DNA of 64,000 nucleotides, taken from the NCBI GenBank assembly GCA_026018925.1, contig JAKSZU010000020.1, forward strand, positions 43,121,102 to 43,185,101. Reading direction: 5' to 3'. Below are positions 10,042-22,010 of the stretch, piece after piece. The position numbers and the translations under genes are program-made. Position 1 is the stretch's first letter, and each line of letters opens with the position of its first letter. The notes beneath the pieces are model-generated. The model had not been told where the DNA came from, made no database searches, and was given only the letters and a program-made list of their open reading frames with translations. Source of the DNA: Tupaia tana. Lineage: Eukaryota; Chordata; Mammalia; Scandentia; Tupaiidae.

Positions 10042-11745
10042 GAGTAGAGACCCCAGAAAGAAGCCCCAAAACATACAGCCAATTGATCATTGACAAAGGG
10101 TACCAGTCAATCCAGTGGGAAAGGAAAAGCTCTTTAGCAAATGGTGCTGGAAAAACTGGGTATCCACCTGCAAAAAGATGAATTTGAACTCCTATCTGTC
10201 ACCATTAACAAAAATCAACACAAAGTAGATCAAAGATATAGGCCTAAAACTGCTAACTACAAAACTACTGGTGGAAAACACGGGAAACTCTGGGAGACAT
10301 TGAGATAGGCAAAGACTTCATAAGCAAGTCCCCCCAAAGCACAGGCAATAATCCCCAAGATAAACAGGTGGGATTACATCAGATTAAGAAGTTTCTGCAC
10401 AGCAAAGGACACAGTAATTAGTGTGAATTGACAACCCTTGGAATGGGAGAGAATTTTTGTTAACTATGCCTCAGATAAGGGACTGATAACCAGAATACAC
10501 AGGGAACTCAAGCGGCTTACCCAGAATAAAATGATTAACCCAATTAAGTTAAAAGGTGGAAAAATGAGCTGAATATACAACTCTCTAAGGAAGACATACA
10601 AACAGCCAAAAAGCATATGAAAAATGCCCAACATTCCTCATCATAAGGGAGATACAAATCAAAACCTCAATGAGATACCACCTAAACCCTGTCAGAAGGC
10701 AAAGATTAAAAAAAAAAAAATTAAAAGTGCTGGCAGGGATGTGTGAAAGGGGAACTCTCCTACATTGTTGGTGGGAATGTAAATTGGTCCAGCCACTGTG
10801 AAGAACAATTTAAAGGTTCCTCAAAGACCTTCAAATAGTGTGACCAACAGTTGGCATAATGACTATGTCACTGGACTCCCACGTAATCGACCACGGTTTG
10901 AGTCCTGGACCTGGTAGCTTAAACTCAAGCTGGGCGCATGTGCGTGTCCAAGATCCCAAGAGGAGAATAGAGGAAAAGGGATTGTGGCATGGCCATCCTT
11001 CCTGGGGGGTGATTTATTGCTTTCTGTCTCTCTGTCTCTCTCTGTCTTTCTGGCGAGCACGCATGCCCTATAGCAAAAACCTCTCTCAAAAAACAAAACA
11101 AAACAAAAAACCCTTCAAATAGAACTACTCTATGATCCAGCAATTCCACTCCTGGGTATCTGCCCAAAGGACAGGAGGATGCTTAGTCAGAAAACTGCTT
11201 GCATATCTATATTTATTGCAGCATTATTCATGATTGCTAAGACATGGAACCAACCCAAATGACCACAAACAGATGAATGGATGGAAAAAGTGTGGCACAT
11301 ACACTCCATGCAATACTATTCAGCCATAAAAAAAAGACTCTTGCATTTGATAGAAAGTGGACAAACATGGAAGATTTATTGCCAAGTGAAGCAAGTCAGG
11401 CTATGAAAAAGAGACACTGTATATCCCCGCTTACCATACACCAACTGTCTACACTCCATGGTAGAGACTGAAAGACTGGAAGGCATAAAAGCACTGAAAA
11501 TTGTTATGGACATTGGGGACAAAGTGGAAGGAGAGTGGGAGAGGGGAAGAGCACAGGAAGGGAAATTTGGGGAAAATGGAGAAGATATTTGTGGGACACA
11601 GATATGGTTTGTTGCTTATTGGTAATGCCATGAATAGTATTCTCAATTCTCCTGTCCTGTGGTATATATCATGTTGGGTAATATTTGTTTACAAACAAAT
11701 GATGTATAATAATCGAATGTATAAATAATAATAAATAACAATATG
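10042..11745 (+). mobile_element. LINE-1, 5'-truncated (ORF2 C-terminus and 3' UTR)
   Basis: Shares the end of L1 ORF2 with the copies at 29.4 and 49.6 kb: 'cattgacaaagg...', 'ctctttagcaaatggtgctgg', 'cctacattgttggtggga', 'attcagccataaaaaa', 'gcaagtcaggctatgaaaaa', then a 3' UTR ending in an AT-rich tail near 11745. It is broken by stops and frameshifts and lacks the 5' four-fifths. A family A SINE sits inside it at 10840-11111, which makes the L1 older than that SINE. Confidence 0.9.
10840..11111 (+). repeat. Family A SINE nested in L1
   Basis: Head tgaccaacagttggcataatg, body and pyrimidine tract, and an A-rich tail. The L1 sequence is duplicated at the insertion: ccttcaaatag at 10828-10838 and 11112-11122. 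Confidence 0.95.
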
Positions 11746-11999
11746 ATAAGACTTTGAGGCAGAAAAGCATGGTGAGTTTGAGAAACAAAGGCCAACGTGG
11801 CTGGAGCATCATGAGAAAAGGGAAAGAGTGGCATGAGATGACATTTTCAAGGGTCGTTGGGACAGGTCCCGGAGCATATAGTTTGTAAGTGGCAGAAAAA
11901 GCAATAATCATGAGTAGTCAGTTCATGTTCATGCAGAACAAATCATCAAGGACTCTATGTTATGAATCCTCTTTACTTAAAAAAAAAAAAAATGATGAA
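11746..11999. other. Unclassified sequence
   Basis: No gene; an A-run at 11979-11991 immediately precedes the next SINE. Confidence 0.3.
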
Positions 12000-12268
12000 G
12001 GCTGGCGCCATGCCTTAGTGGTTAAGGGAGCCAGATTCCACATGAACAACCATGTGGTTTGAGTTCCAGCCCCCACAGCTTGAAAAACACACAGTGTGTG
12101 TGCCCAGAATCACAACAGGATGGAGAAATGGAAGAAAAAAGATGGTGGTATGACCACTCGGGGTTGGGGGTGGGGCAGAGGGCTTTCTTCCTCTCCCTCT
12201 CTCCATCTCTCTGTCTCTCTCTGACAGGCATACATGCCTTCTGGCAATTAAATGAAAAAGAAGAAATG
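12000..12268 (+). repeat. Family A SINE, older subtype
   Basis: Head ggctggcgccatgccttagtggttaaggg, body 'gatggagaaatggaagaaaaaagatggtggtatgacc', pyrimidine tract, 'gacaggcatacatgcc' and a short A-rich tail. It has a longer tRNA-to-body linker than the young copies and resembles the SINE at 51193. Confidence 0.8.
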
Positions 12269-12522
12269 AAATGTGAAGATTCCCACTAAAAAATGGATTT
12301 TATTTCTCTCTTCATTTACCTGTCTGCTTGTACAGACAAAACCCACAAAATTTAGATAACTAGATTAATTTATTTTAATTCTATCCATGTGTAAAGTAGA
12401 AACAGAACTATGAACACTTGGACTGGGGAAGGTACTTAGAATTCTCTTGTCATGAGTTTACATCATGTATGTGGCAAAATAAAACTTGTAATTAATGTTT
12501 TAACAAAGTTGGTATCAATTTA

Positions 12523-12786
12523 TTAATCTTTTTGAGAGAGATTTTTTGCTATAGGGTGTTTGTATTCACTGAAGAAACAGAAAGAGACAGAAAGTGAGAA
12601 ACTACCCCCACCCCCAAGATAGGTGGCCCCACTGCAATTCCTTCTCCTCCATTCTTCTCTCGGGATTTTGGGCACACACACACACTTGCACCCGGTCTGA
12701 GTTCTGAGCCTCCGGGTCTGGGACTTAAACTGTGGTGGGCCATGTGGTTGTCCAGTGATGTAACCACTATGCCATCTGCTAGTCCC
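12523..12786 (-). repeat. Family A SINE
   Basis: Complete copy with an 18-bp target-site duplication: aaagttggtatcaattta (12505-12522) and aaagttggcatcaattta (12788-12805), one mismatch. The head reads gccatctgctagtccc on this strand. Confidence 0.95.
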
Positions 12787-12805
12787 AAAAGTTGGCATCA
12801 ATTTA

Positions 12806-13144
12806 AGAGTTGTTTTCCCTGAGGAATTCATGATCCAATGGGACAAAAGTTTACCGAAGTGCTTCAGCATTTTTGATAATCACCATTCCAAAAACATAGC
12901 TTGACCAAGTTCTCAGTACTTCTAGAGGAGCAGATGCACACATGATGTGTCTGCTTAATTCATTGGTGACTTGAGAAAATAGGCTAATATGGCAGCCAGA
13001 CTCTCTGGTGGCCCCATGGTCTGAGTATGCATATCCTCATGTAGTTCTTTCCCCTTGAGCAATGGCAGGATTCGTGACTTCCTTCTGGTTAACAGAATAT
13101 GGCAAAGGTGACAGGATGAATGTGACCACAGGTATGTGATTCTC
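12806..13144. other. Possible ancient repeat, unclassified
   Basis: The stretch 13000-13120 (gtgacttccttctggttaacagaatatggcaaaggtgaca) resembles an old interspersed repeat whose family I cannot name. Confidence 0.3.
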
Positions 13145-13149
13145 TCTCC

Positions 13150-13399
13150 CCCGTTTTATGTTTTTTATGTATCAGAGCGTATGCACATACCAGAGAGACA
13201 GAAGGTGCTCCTAAACAAGGCCTGCTCATGCCACCATCTTTTTCCTCCAGTTCTCCATCTTGTCTGGAGTCTGAGCATTTGTACCTGTGCCTGGCATGCT
13301 CTTCAGAGTGAAGGGGCTGGGACTCGAACCCTGGTCAGCCCTATGGGATTTGGCTTCCTCTGTGCAGTGCATAACCACTGTGCTACAGGGCTGGCTCCC
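13150..13399 (-). repeat. Family A SINE, diverged
   Basis: Recognised by the 'gagacagaagg...', 'ccaccatctttttcctccagttctcc', 'gggactcgaaccctgg' (box B complement) and 'gctacagggctggctccc' blocks in order. More diverged than most copies; no clear duplication. Confidence 0.8.
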
Positions 13400-13512
13400 T
13401 TCTGTTTTTGAAGAAGCAGACTTCCATGGTGTACACACCTCTATGGGACGGTTCGTGCAGCAGGGAGCTAAGGCTAGCCTTGGGTTGATAGAGAGAAACT
13501 GAGTGTTTTGTC

Positions 13513-13690
13513 TGTGCCAAGTACTGTCTCAAGTGTTCCACAGACATTAACTTGTTTATTATGACTACTATTTCATAGATGAGAAGACTGAGGAACAAAT
13601 TAGTGAAGTTACTTGCCCGAGGTTCCGTGCCTAATGTGTAGAGGAGCTGGAACTCACACTCAGAGTTCCGAACCACTCAGTCTACCCCAC
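13513..13690 (-). repeat. MIR SINE fragment
   Basis: ttcatagatgagaagactgagg...gaagttacttgcccgaggtt...gagctggaactcacactcag follows the antisense MIR consensus order. Confidence 0.85.
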
Positions 13691-13699
13691 TGTATAGAA

Positions 13700-14343
13700 G
13701 GTTGAGATTGAAGATGTCCATAGACTACAGTCAGTCTATGAAGAAATAACCCATGATACTCAGTTGGAATTTCCCTGGGATCATTTGTTGTTATCACATA
13801 GTTTTTTTTTTCTTTGACTGTTCAACACTATTTGGGTTTATAAGTGTTACTAAGTGGAATGAGGTCCACTTAAAGAGCTAGATAAGAATTCAAGATGATC
13901 GTATTTTTTTAAGAGTAAACAAAAAACAAAAAAAGATAACTTACTAATATATCTAATTTATTAATAAAGCAACTCACATTGTGTAGCTCTAACCCTTGTA
14001 ATACACACTAAGGTATTTTATCACAGTACATTGCCGTAAGAGCCATTCGAGGAGGGAGAGTGGACATCAGTAGGGAGAGTGGACATCAGTCTCTTTGCGA
14101 GAAGCAAGGCCCAGTAGCACTGTGGTCCTGTGAGAGCTAATCACATAATGTAACCCTAGAGATCAAAGGGCCCTTGAAAGTCAGATGGGCAAATACTTCC
14201 TAACTAAAGTGACACTGCCACCCTGCATCATTCTGTATGCTCCACCTCGAGTCAGGGAGGGAAGGAGAGTGCTATTAGAGTAAGAAGCACCACAGCAACA
14301 GTGGCCATAGGTGAAAAAGGAGCCTGCTTCAAAATAGTAAATT
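13700..14343. other. Unique sequence
   Basis: No gene. A 20-bp direct duplication, about agtagggagagtggacatca, lies at 14050-14093. Confidence 0.35.
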
Positions 14344-14419
14344 TTGTTTTATTATCTCTTGTCTGATCACCTGAGATTGGGAACCAAAGTTCAAAACCAG
14401 CTGAGCCTACGGGCAACCA

Positions 14420-14915
14420 TCTTGTCTCTGCTCAAACGCTGTTTGTCTACGTCATCTCCTCCTCCTCCTGCCCTTACTCACTCCATTTTGGCCCTTCTGA
14501 CCTTCTTGCTATCTTTAAAACATGACAAGATTTTTTTCTCATAGCTGGGTCTTTTCTCTGTCTTTTCCTTTTGCCTAGAAAGGTTATTTTATTAGACCTT
14601 TTCTTGTGGCTCGTGTTTGTCTACTCAAATATCACTAAAGAGATACTTTTCCTAACCATTATATCCGAAAGTCCATCTTCTGCATTCCTTCATTTCATTA
14701 ACCTGCTTGATTTTCCTTCACAGCTCATATAACTACTTTAAATTATGCTTTTCATCAGTTTTGTCTGCTGTAATGCAAAGTCTGTGAGTGTGGGGACTTT
14801 GGTATCTTGCTTCCCGACGAATTCTCGGTGCTTGTAGAAGTGCCTAGAACATAAAAGGTGCTGGTAAGTATTTCTCTAGTCAATGAATGAATGCATCATT
14901 GAACCAAGGGCAGTG
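14420..14915 (+). mobile_element. LINE-2 3' end
   Basis: 'cctagaaaggttattttattagacc...', 'tactcaaatatcactaaag', then 'gtctgtgagtgtggggactttggtatcttg' and 'tgcctagaacataaaaggtgctgg...tgaatgaatg'. This is the order of the L2 C-terminus and 3' UTR. Diverged, with no open reading frame. Confidence 0.75.
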
Positions 14916-15084
14916 TCCCGGGCAGAACACCAGGCGACTTCCTTCAGAGTGACAGTGATGCTTGTTCTAGCAACTGGAAGTCTACCTAAATAATATTAGT
15001 AACCTACTTTTGTATCAGGTTTGTAAGAAAATCTCTCGAAGTCCCTGTCAAAGTAAAATGCTCCCAGCCTACTATATTAGAAAC

Positions 15085-15840
15085 CGACCTCTGCTGTAAT
15101 AAATTACACAAATGTAAAACACAAACTTGTTATCTTACAGTTCTGCAGGTCGGAAGTCCAAAATGGGCCTCCAGGTGTCAGCAGGATTGCGCTCCTCCTG
15201 GAGGCTCAGGGGAAGAACCCACCTCCTTGCCTCTCCCAGCTGCTAGAGGCGGCCTGCGCTCCTGGGCTCATGGCACCTCCTGTGTTCAAAGCCAGCAGTG
15301 GCTGGTGGAGGTGGTAGAGTCTTCCATACATTACATCACTCTGACACTGTCTCTTCTTCCTCTTCCAATTAAAAAGCCTTTGGATCAAATGGGACCAGCA
15401 GTTGGCGTAATGGCTGTCGCTGGACTCCCATGTAGTTGACCGCGGTTCCAGTTGGAACCCAGTAGCTTAAACTCACACCGAGCATGTGTGCGTACGTGCC
15501 CAAGATCCCAAGAGGAGAATGGAAGAGAAGGGATTGTGGCGTGGCCATCCCCCCTGGAGGGGTGATTTCTCACTTTCTATCTCTCTGTCTCTCTCTGTCT
15601 TTCTGGCGAGCGCAGGCGCCCTACAGCAAAAACCTCTCCAAAAGAAAATAAATAAATAAATAAAAGCCTTTGGATCAGAGCAGGTTCATCCAGATAACCC
15701 AGGGCCATCTCCCCATCTCAAACTCAGCTGATGAGCAGCTCGAATCCCAAATACGACCTTAATTCCCCTTTGCCACATGACTAACATGTTGCAATTTCAT
15801 ACAGATGAGGATCAGAATATCTTCTGTAGCCGTCTTCTGC
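15085..15840 (-). mobile_element. MaLR (MLT1-like) LTR, split by a SINE
   Basis: Antisense MLT1-like LTR: 'acttgttatcttacagttctgcaggtcggaagtcc', '...ctcctggaggctcagggg...' and 'tctgacactgtctcttcttcc'. It resumes at 15678 with 'cagataacccagggccatctccccatctc'. The family A SINE at 15388-15661 interrupts it. Confidence 0.65.
15388..15661 (+). repeat. Family A SINE nested in MaLR LTR
   Basis: Starts gggaccagcagttggcgtaatgg at 15391 and ends in an (aaat)n tail. Perfect 16-bp target-site duplication aaaagcctttggatca at 15372-15387 and 15662-15677. The tRNA-like head retains box A (TGGCGTAATGG). Confidence 0.97.
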
Positions 15841-18235
15841 TCCTGCTCTACCATCATTTTGAGGTGTGTGAGTGTGTTTTAAATATCCAGATGTTCTAAA
15901 AAAAAAAAAAAAGAAGAAGAACAGAGTGACTCAGCGTGTGCTGCTTTGCTCACAATGTTCTCACCAGCCCGAATTTAAAATCTGCCCCATACTTTTTGCA
16001 GAGACCAACACTCTGTTCATTAATTAGACTAATGCTTCAACCTCCTCTCTCTCTTGAAAACTGAGAGAACGCTTGCCCTGCAATCCAGAAAGCTCTTCTC
16101 CTGTTCTCTGTGGTTTCTTAGGAGCAGCAAGGCTGGTCCTTTGATCCTGTGTCTAAGGCATTTCAGTGCCCTGGGATGCAGTTCTTCTGAACATAAAATT
16201 TTCTCATTAAAAACACATGGTACTCTCTTCATCTTGACTGTTTTTTCTTCACATATTGTTTGTTCTGCCTTCTCAGCTTGAAGATGATCATTCTTCTTAG
16301 ATCAGTCGAAAGCCAGATAGAAATGATTTCTATTAATGGAGCAAAAGATTCCCCAAGCAAAGAGCCTGACGTTAATCAGAGCTAAGGACCGTCACGTTGG
16401 GTAGCGCCCTACTACCGCCTCTTGGCCTTTTGCCTAAGATCGAGTGCATAGGTCTCCCCACAGTTTAGAGGCTGTGTTTGCCCATGACATCCACTTTCCT
16501 CCTCACAGTGCTCTTTCTCGCTTGGAAGCAGCTTTATACTGCTTTACCATTTGTACCAGCTTTGTCTCATGACGGTATGTTCCGTCTGAGCACACTTCTG
16601 CTTGAGTCTCTCTTGCATGTTTATCACTTGCGAACCTTACCGTGAGAAACTGGGATAGAGGATGTCCACTCCCAGGGCCCCGCAGTGGGGAGCAGCCCAC
16701 CCAAGGTCGTACGTGGCTCAGCAGTCTATGGGATCTCGGCCCCTCCCAGGGCTCGTCAGGGGCACTGCCGACCAGGCTCGCCCATCACTGCGCTTCCTCC
16801 TACCCTCTCCCCGTGAGTCCTTTTGAATATAAGCTCATCAGAGAGTCCCCTTTGCAGTCACAAAAGCTTCTTTAGATGTGCCTACTTTCATTCACGTGGG
16901 GATTATTCATGAATATATGATCAGAATTACATTTTTCTGAGTTTTCTCTCTCTTTTGAGCTATGTTCCCTTTTAAAGTCTCTGCCCATAGAATGATGCCA
17001 TTTCTTCGGAGTCATTTCTTTGATTTAGAAAAAAAAGGGGAGGGGGCATTTGGAAGCCTAAAGAACATATTCGTCTATGCTCAGTCTTCCCTCCTTCAAC
17101 TATTTTCAACTCTAAAAAAGTAGTCATTTTCTCCCATGATTCGCATCACCTCCACAAGCAGCACCTTGCTAATGAGAACTAAGTTGAGAGAAGCAGAGGT
17201 CTCCACCTCACAGAAGGTCAAATTGGCAGCTAAGCACTGGAGGCGAGTATTTATCTGATTTCCTGAATTTAACGCAATGGAACTTTCTGCTAATAACTCA
17301 AAGGTACATGTCCGTTTGCTAGTTGGCTGACTGCTCTGAACCTTCTCTGTCTTTCAAATGGGAGAAATACCTACCTCATCCACTTTTCATAGGGCCTCTA
17401 GAAAAGATCGGATAAGAAAAATCTGAACATGTTGTAAAGTAAAAGAAACAATCAAAAGGTCTGACATGATTGTCCTTAGGTCCAAAGTATATGAAAAAAG
17501 AAACACATGAATAAAAGCCAGTTTATTTTATCAAGCTGATAAAAAACACCAACAAAACTGGAGTCAGGGGTCAAAACAGACAAGACTGAATTCTGAAATG
17601 TAGGCCGTTGATTGTTGATATTCATACTATACCGTTTTCTGAGGCCTGCAGTTCAGGAAGAAGAAGGAGGACTTGGAGAAAGGACTCAAGTGTTAGGAAG
17701 TGGAACCTATGCAGAAATATGAAACTGAAAACCTTCAGCAAGGAAAAGGAATGTTTATGAGGTGACCCACTTACGCAACAAATTCTGAACTAGTGCTGAC
17801 TCTTCGTAAGTAGGTAGGGTTTAAAGCTAGGTATGAAAATAGAAGACATGGCCTCTACCCCCAATGAGCCATTGACATAGCAAACGATGATTTTCAAATT
17901 TCAAACATTTATTTGGAAAAAGGCGTCAAGCTCCTATTAAAGGGCAGCCGACTTGTTGAATGTGAAATAGTAAAACTAAAAACATGGATTGTTTTTTTTC
18001 ACTGTGGTGAACAAAACCTAATATCCAGAAGTACAGAAATAATAATTCACTGTAATGTAAAGATTTCTACATTTAGCTAGGATAGGCTAGGTTACACTGC
18101 CATAACAAAGAAACCCAAGTTATGGACACATAAGACAAATGAATATCTCCTTTATGCCACCTACGTATTTGATGGATGAGATATTATTACCAAGCAGGAT
18201 TCAGGGAGCTGAGTCTCATTCCCATGCGTGCCAGG
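15841..18235. other. Repeat-poor unique region
   Basis: About 2.4 kb with no recognisable transposon and no coding exon. It contains short ORFs without family features (for example 16054-16281 and 16642-16875). Candidate regulatory or conserved non-coding DNA, but nothing in the sequence alone proves it. Confidence 0.4.
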
Positions 18236-18640
18236 TGTTATGGTTTTGATTATGGCTTATCCCCCCAAGGTTCACTTATTTCCATTTAGGCCCTAATGTG
18301 ATAGAATTTGGGAAGTGAGGCCTGTTGGACAGTGACTGGATCATGAAGTCTAGGTGACTAGGTCATGGAGGTGATACTGTCATGAACAGATTAATGAGGA
18401 CTCACAGCGATCTGTGCTCTAGCTCTTGCAAGGAGGAGCAAGTCTTCATGAGAGTGGATTATTATTAGAGAGCACTACCTGCAGCTCGGCTTTCTTCTGC
18501 ACATGCTGGCTGGCTGTGTTTCTGTGGATCATGTTCACCCACCAGAATTGCGAGTCAACTAGCCTCTATTTCTTTACAAATACCCAATCTTGGATATTTC
18601 TGGTAGCAATGCAATAATGAATTGAAACACTGGGAGATGG
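18236..18640 (+). mobile_element. MaLR (MST/MLT1-like) LTR
   Basis: Starts tgttatggttttgattatgg, then 'ggaagtgaggcctgttgga...tggatcatgaag', 'catgaacagattaatgaggactcac' and 'tttacaaatacccaatcttggatatttctggtagcaatgcaat'. The order matches a MaLR solo LTR. No internal sequence is attached. Confidence 0.65.
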
Positions 18641-19089
18641 TATGGATAAGAAAAATATTAACATATTTAGCATCCATGAGTCAAAGGCAAAAAGAATCTT
18701 CCTCAAGGCTTTTAAGTCAAAGTTTCAGGCTGACCTCTGACAGCTTTAGTTCACCATTTGCAGGACTCTTTGCCAGTCTTAATTTTCTCAGACCTCTCTT
18801 TAAATTCTAGCATGGGTAGAACTGGGCTCTTGAAACCTGACTTCGTAGCTTCATGCATGCCACTCCCTCTGCCTAGAACATAATCCCTGGCCCCACTAAC
18901 ATCACCACCACCACCTGCTCCAATCTAGTCCTGGCTAAGGTGGGGAGATAAATTAAACACGAGGAAACACCTCCTCACAAGAAGTTCTGGTCTTAGGATA
19001 TCAAAACAATAGACTTTCTTTTACCTGTAAAGTTCGCATGTGAGTCCTCCTGAGTAGCATTCATCCACCGCATCTGTTTGGGGCCACAG
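18641..19089. other. Unique sequence
   Basis: No gene or repeat recognised. Confidence 0.3.
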
Positions 19090-19390
19090 CTGGGTCCCAG
19101 GCACTGTTCTGGGCACCAAAGACTCAATGGTAAATAACACTGACTTGTTCTCTGCTCTCAGCAGCTCGGAAGGAAGGCAGCTGTTAGTTAAATAATTGCA
19201 CGGATAGACATTCCAGCAGCAATAGTATTATAAAGAGAAAATTTTGTGAATGTGTATAACTGGGGTTCTGGAAATATTTTCTAGGGAAAGTAACATTTGC
19301 GCTGAAACCTAAAAGATGAGCGACGCTAACTGAGGTCTGGGACCATACCAGCGAGCTGAGTCGGTGCGTGCCAGCCATTCAAGGGTCAGT
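19090..19390 (-). repeat. Ancient LINE (L2-like) fragment
   Basis: 'ccaggcactgttctgggcaccaaagactcaatggtaaataac...' then 'aacatttgcgctgaaacctaaaagatg' follow a widespread ancient-repeat consensus, L2 in my best reading. The family call is uncertain. Confidence 0.45.
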
Positions 19391-20721
19391 GCTGAGTCAC
19401 TCGCAGCGAAACAAGGAACAAATTAAAGCTCATAAACTTCAAGAAGAGTTGACATTATCTTTAAAAAGTAAGGCAAATTCTAGAATCTTCCGATAATTGA
19501 TTTATCAATCATCTGTATTGTTTCCACTTCCTTCTGTTGGAAAGAATGAAGTTGTGAGTTGTGTATTCTGAATTGCACACATTCTCGAATGCACTTATTA
19601 AAGCATGCTTGGTTTTGGTTTTGCTTGCCTGGGAACAACATCTTTCACACATGTCATAATGGAAAGGTGAGAATTAGTGGAGATAACATGTGTGGAATTC
19701 CAAGTCAATGATTCTACTGTAAGTGAAAGCGAAGGGCACAAATACTAAAAATAAGCAATGCTACAAAATGAGATTTAACAAATATTGCTGATCGATATAC
19801 ATAATAAAAAAACGGTTGATTTGTAACATTTTTTCAAGGCAGAAATTTTTATGAATAGTGATGATGCAAAAGTATCTTAACACTGCCATGACAAAATTAA
19901 ATGCCATACTGACTTTCTAAAAAAAACCTGTTTGCTTTATTTCTTCTGTACGTCCCGAAACCAGTGTCTTCTCCATGTACATATATGTGATGTATTTTAC
20001 ATATACTCACCTTCATGACTTGACAGACGGGAGGGATCTTGCAGTCATTTCTAAAAGCAGACCAAAGGCCATTGGTTCTGCTCTGCGTGGTGGTTTGTGA
20101 AGACAGAACATCACACGCTTCTGCTGATGATTATATAGCTCTATCCATCCGTCTGCCACTGGAGGTGGGGAGACGGAGATACGGCTCCCACCGTCCCCAT
20201 AAACAAAGGTAGCCGGCACTGTCACCAGCCAGACACGCCAGCTAATTGGAGCTGTCGGCAGACACAATATTCTGTGTCAGCAGCTCTCGCAACAGTTGAA
20301 ACAGCAATGATATGTTGGTTGATGGTGAGGGTGACACATGCGTCTCTAATAGCATGCTAGAAATCCAGCATAACTAGAGAAGAATTACCAAAATGTGATT
20401 CCTGGCCTCTGGTTTTCTCTTCAGACTTACCGATCTCTACAGAGGTTGAGGAGGAGGGGGCTGCTGTAACACATCTTTCTCTGTATCATTTCACAGGCTG
20501 ACAGCTTAATTTGATACTCGTAATGTCTAACTTTAAAATTAATCTTGCTAAAAAGATGGGTTTCAACAAGCCTCTAAATCTTAACTCTTTTGGAAAATTA
20601 ACAAGAAAAAAAAAAGCCAATATTTGTATAACTTTCTAAGTTGAGACCAGAATAAAAGGGAGACATTTTTGTCAACTTACTTTCATGTGCTTACAGATCT
20701 ATAATGTTCTCCAGGGAAGAA
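19391..20721. other. Repeat-poor region with CNE-like block
   Basis: No transposons or genes recognised. The segment 20090-20340 is more GC-balanced and complex than its AT-rich surroundings and contains 'cagctaattggagctgtc'. It is the best candidate here for a conserved enhancer-like element, on composition only. Confidence 0.3.
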
Positions 20722-20934
20722 ATTTTTTTAAGTATTATTTAATTCTATTATTTATTTATTTATTTATTTAATTGGCTCCAGGGCACATGCACTCTCTAGA
20801 GAGAGATTGGGGGTGGGCAGGGAGAGAGAGAAAGAGAAAGAGAAAGTGAGAAAGCAAGTAGCCAGCTCTGGGACTTGAACCACGGTCGGCCATGTGAGAG
20901 TTCAGCACTTAACCAGCATGCCACCTGCTGGTCT
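20722..20934 (-). repeat. Family A SINE, shortened
   Basis: (attt)n tail at 20740-20770, GA-rich segment, 'gggacttgaaccacggtcggcc' (box B complement) and head ending 'gccacctgctggtct'. The flanks ctccagggaag (about 20711) and ctccaggaaag (20933) form the duplication. The central GC-rich body is absent, as in the copy at 2715. Confidence 0.8.
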
Positions 20935-21199
20935 CCAGGAAAGTAACGTTGATACAGTTAAATGGATACATGTGTTCACAGATGTGGCTTATTCTTGAAC
21001 TTTATTTTATGATAGACAAATGGACCTGAAATACAAACACTTTCGACAAGACTTTGGAATATAAATAGACATTGCACATTCATCTCAGTGTAAATTGTAA
21101 GCCAGGAAAGCCTTACATTAGCCATTATCCTATAAAAAGTCAGGAAGTCTCTCGTTGCTTTTTGACCATGTATTTATCTTCTAAATAATTTAATTGCTT

Positions 21200-21390
21200 T
21201 ACTGTCTTGGTTTGAATTTCAGCTCAGCCGTTGACTTGCTCAAACAAGTTAGTTAACCGCTCTGCGGTTCAATATTCCCACCTATAAAACTGATGTAGAT
21301 AGTGCCTACGTTTTACGGTTCTAAGGATGAAATGGGTTATTACTCGTTCGTGAGGTTCTTAGAATCGTCTCAGGTAGGTCACTTAGTAAA
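21200..21390 (+). repeat. MIR SINE
   Basis: 'gtttgaatttcagctcagccgttgacttgctcaaacaagttagttaaccgctctgcggttcaatattcccacc' follows the forward MIR consensus from the tRNA-derived part into the core. Confidence 0.8.
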
Positions 21391-21504
21391 CAGTCAACAG
21401 AGATCTTCTTTATCATTATCATTGGTGACAACCTATTTCCACAGAGAGCCTTTAATGATTAATGAAGGTGAGAAAATGTATCTTTTTGATAAAACAGTTC
21501 AGAT

Positions 21505-22010
21505 GCAAACAGCAAAGGCTTGAAAGTTAGGCGCATCTGGGTATGAACACTTGTTCTGATGTTAGCCAGGTTTTGTGACCTCGGACAAGTGACTTAACCT
21601 CTCTGAACCCGTCTCCTTGTCTGTGAAAGAGTTAATAAAGCTCAGCTGTAGCAGCTCACGGCACCAAAGCTTGGAAGGCTGGAAGCTGCAGGATAGGCCT
21701 GGATCTGGTTCCCCGGCTGACCCAGCCGTGCCACATACAATGGCGTGGCTCTGTAAACCTTGCTGTTTGCGAGGCTCTGAAAAAAGGACGGCAGCACAGT
21801 AAGCCAGAAAAAAAAAAAAAAAAAAAGCTTCTATCTGCTTCTCTCCCTTCACCTTCTCTCTGCCCTTCTCTCGTGGGGTTGGTGGAGGGGAAGAGTTAAA
21901 AATACCTACCTCAAGAAGGTATCTTGAAGATCTTAGATAATGTATTTAAAGCATCCAGTACAACGCCCAACGATATTAGGTATTCCATAGATAATAGCAA
22001 GAATCATTAT
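21505..22010 (+). repeat. MIR SINE split by a later insertion
   Basis: 'cttgttctgatgttagcc...gtgacctcggacaagtgacttaacctctctgaacccgtctccttgtctgtgaaagagttaa' continues after a 255-bp insertion with 'aaatacctacctcaagaagg...taatgtatttaaagcatccagtacaacgcc'. The break falls in the middle of the MIR consensus. Confidence 0.8.
21636..21890. mobile_element. Unidentified 255-bp insertion in MIR
   Basis: The insertion is bounded by a 9-bp duplication aagagttaa (21627-21635 and 21891-21899). It has a GC-balanced part (taaagctcagctgtagcagc ... gcacagtaagccag), an 18-19 base A-run at about 21809-21827, then about 65 bases of pyrimidine-rich sequence. It does not match the family A SINE. It could be a rare second SINE or a retrocopied small RNA. 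The A-run is not adjacent to the duplication, which is unusual for a retrocopy. Confidence 0.5.
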
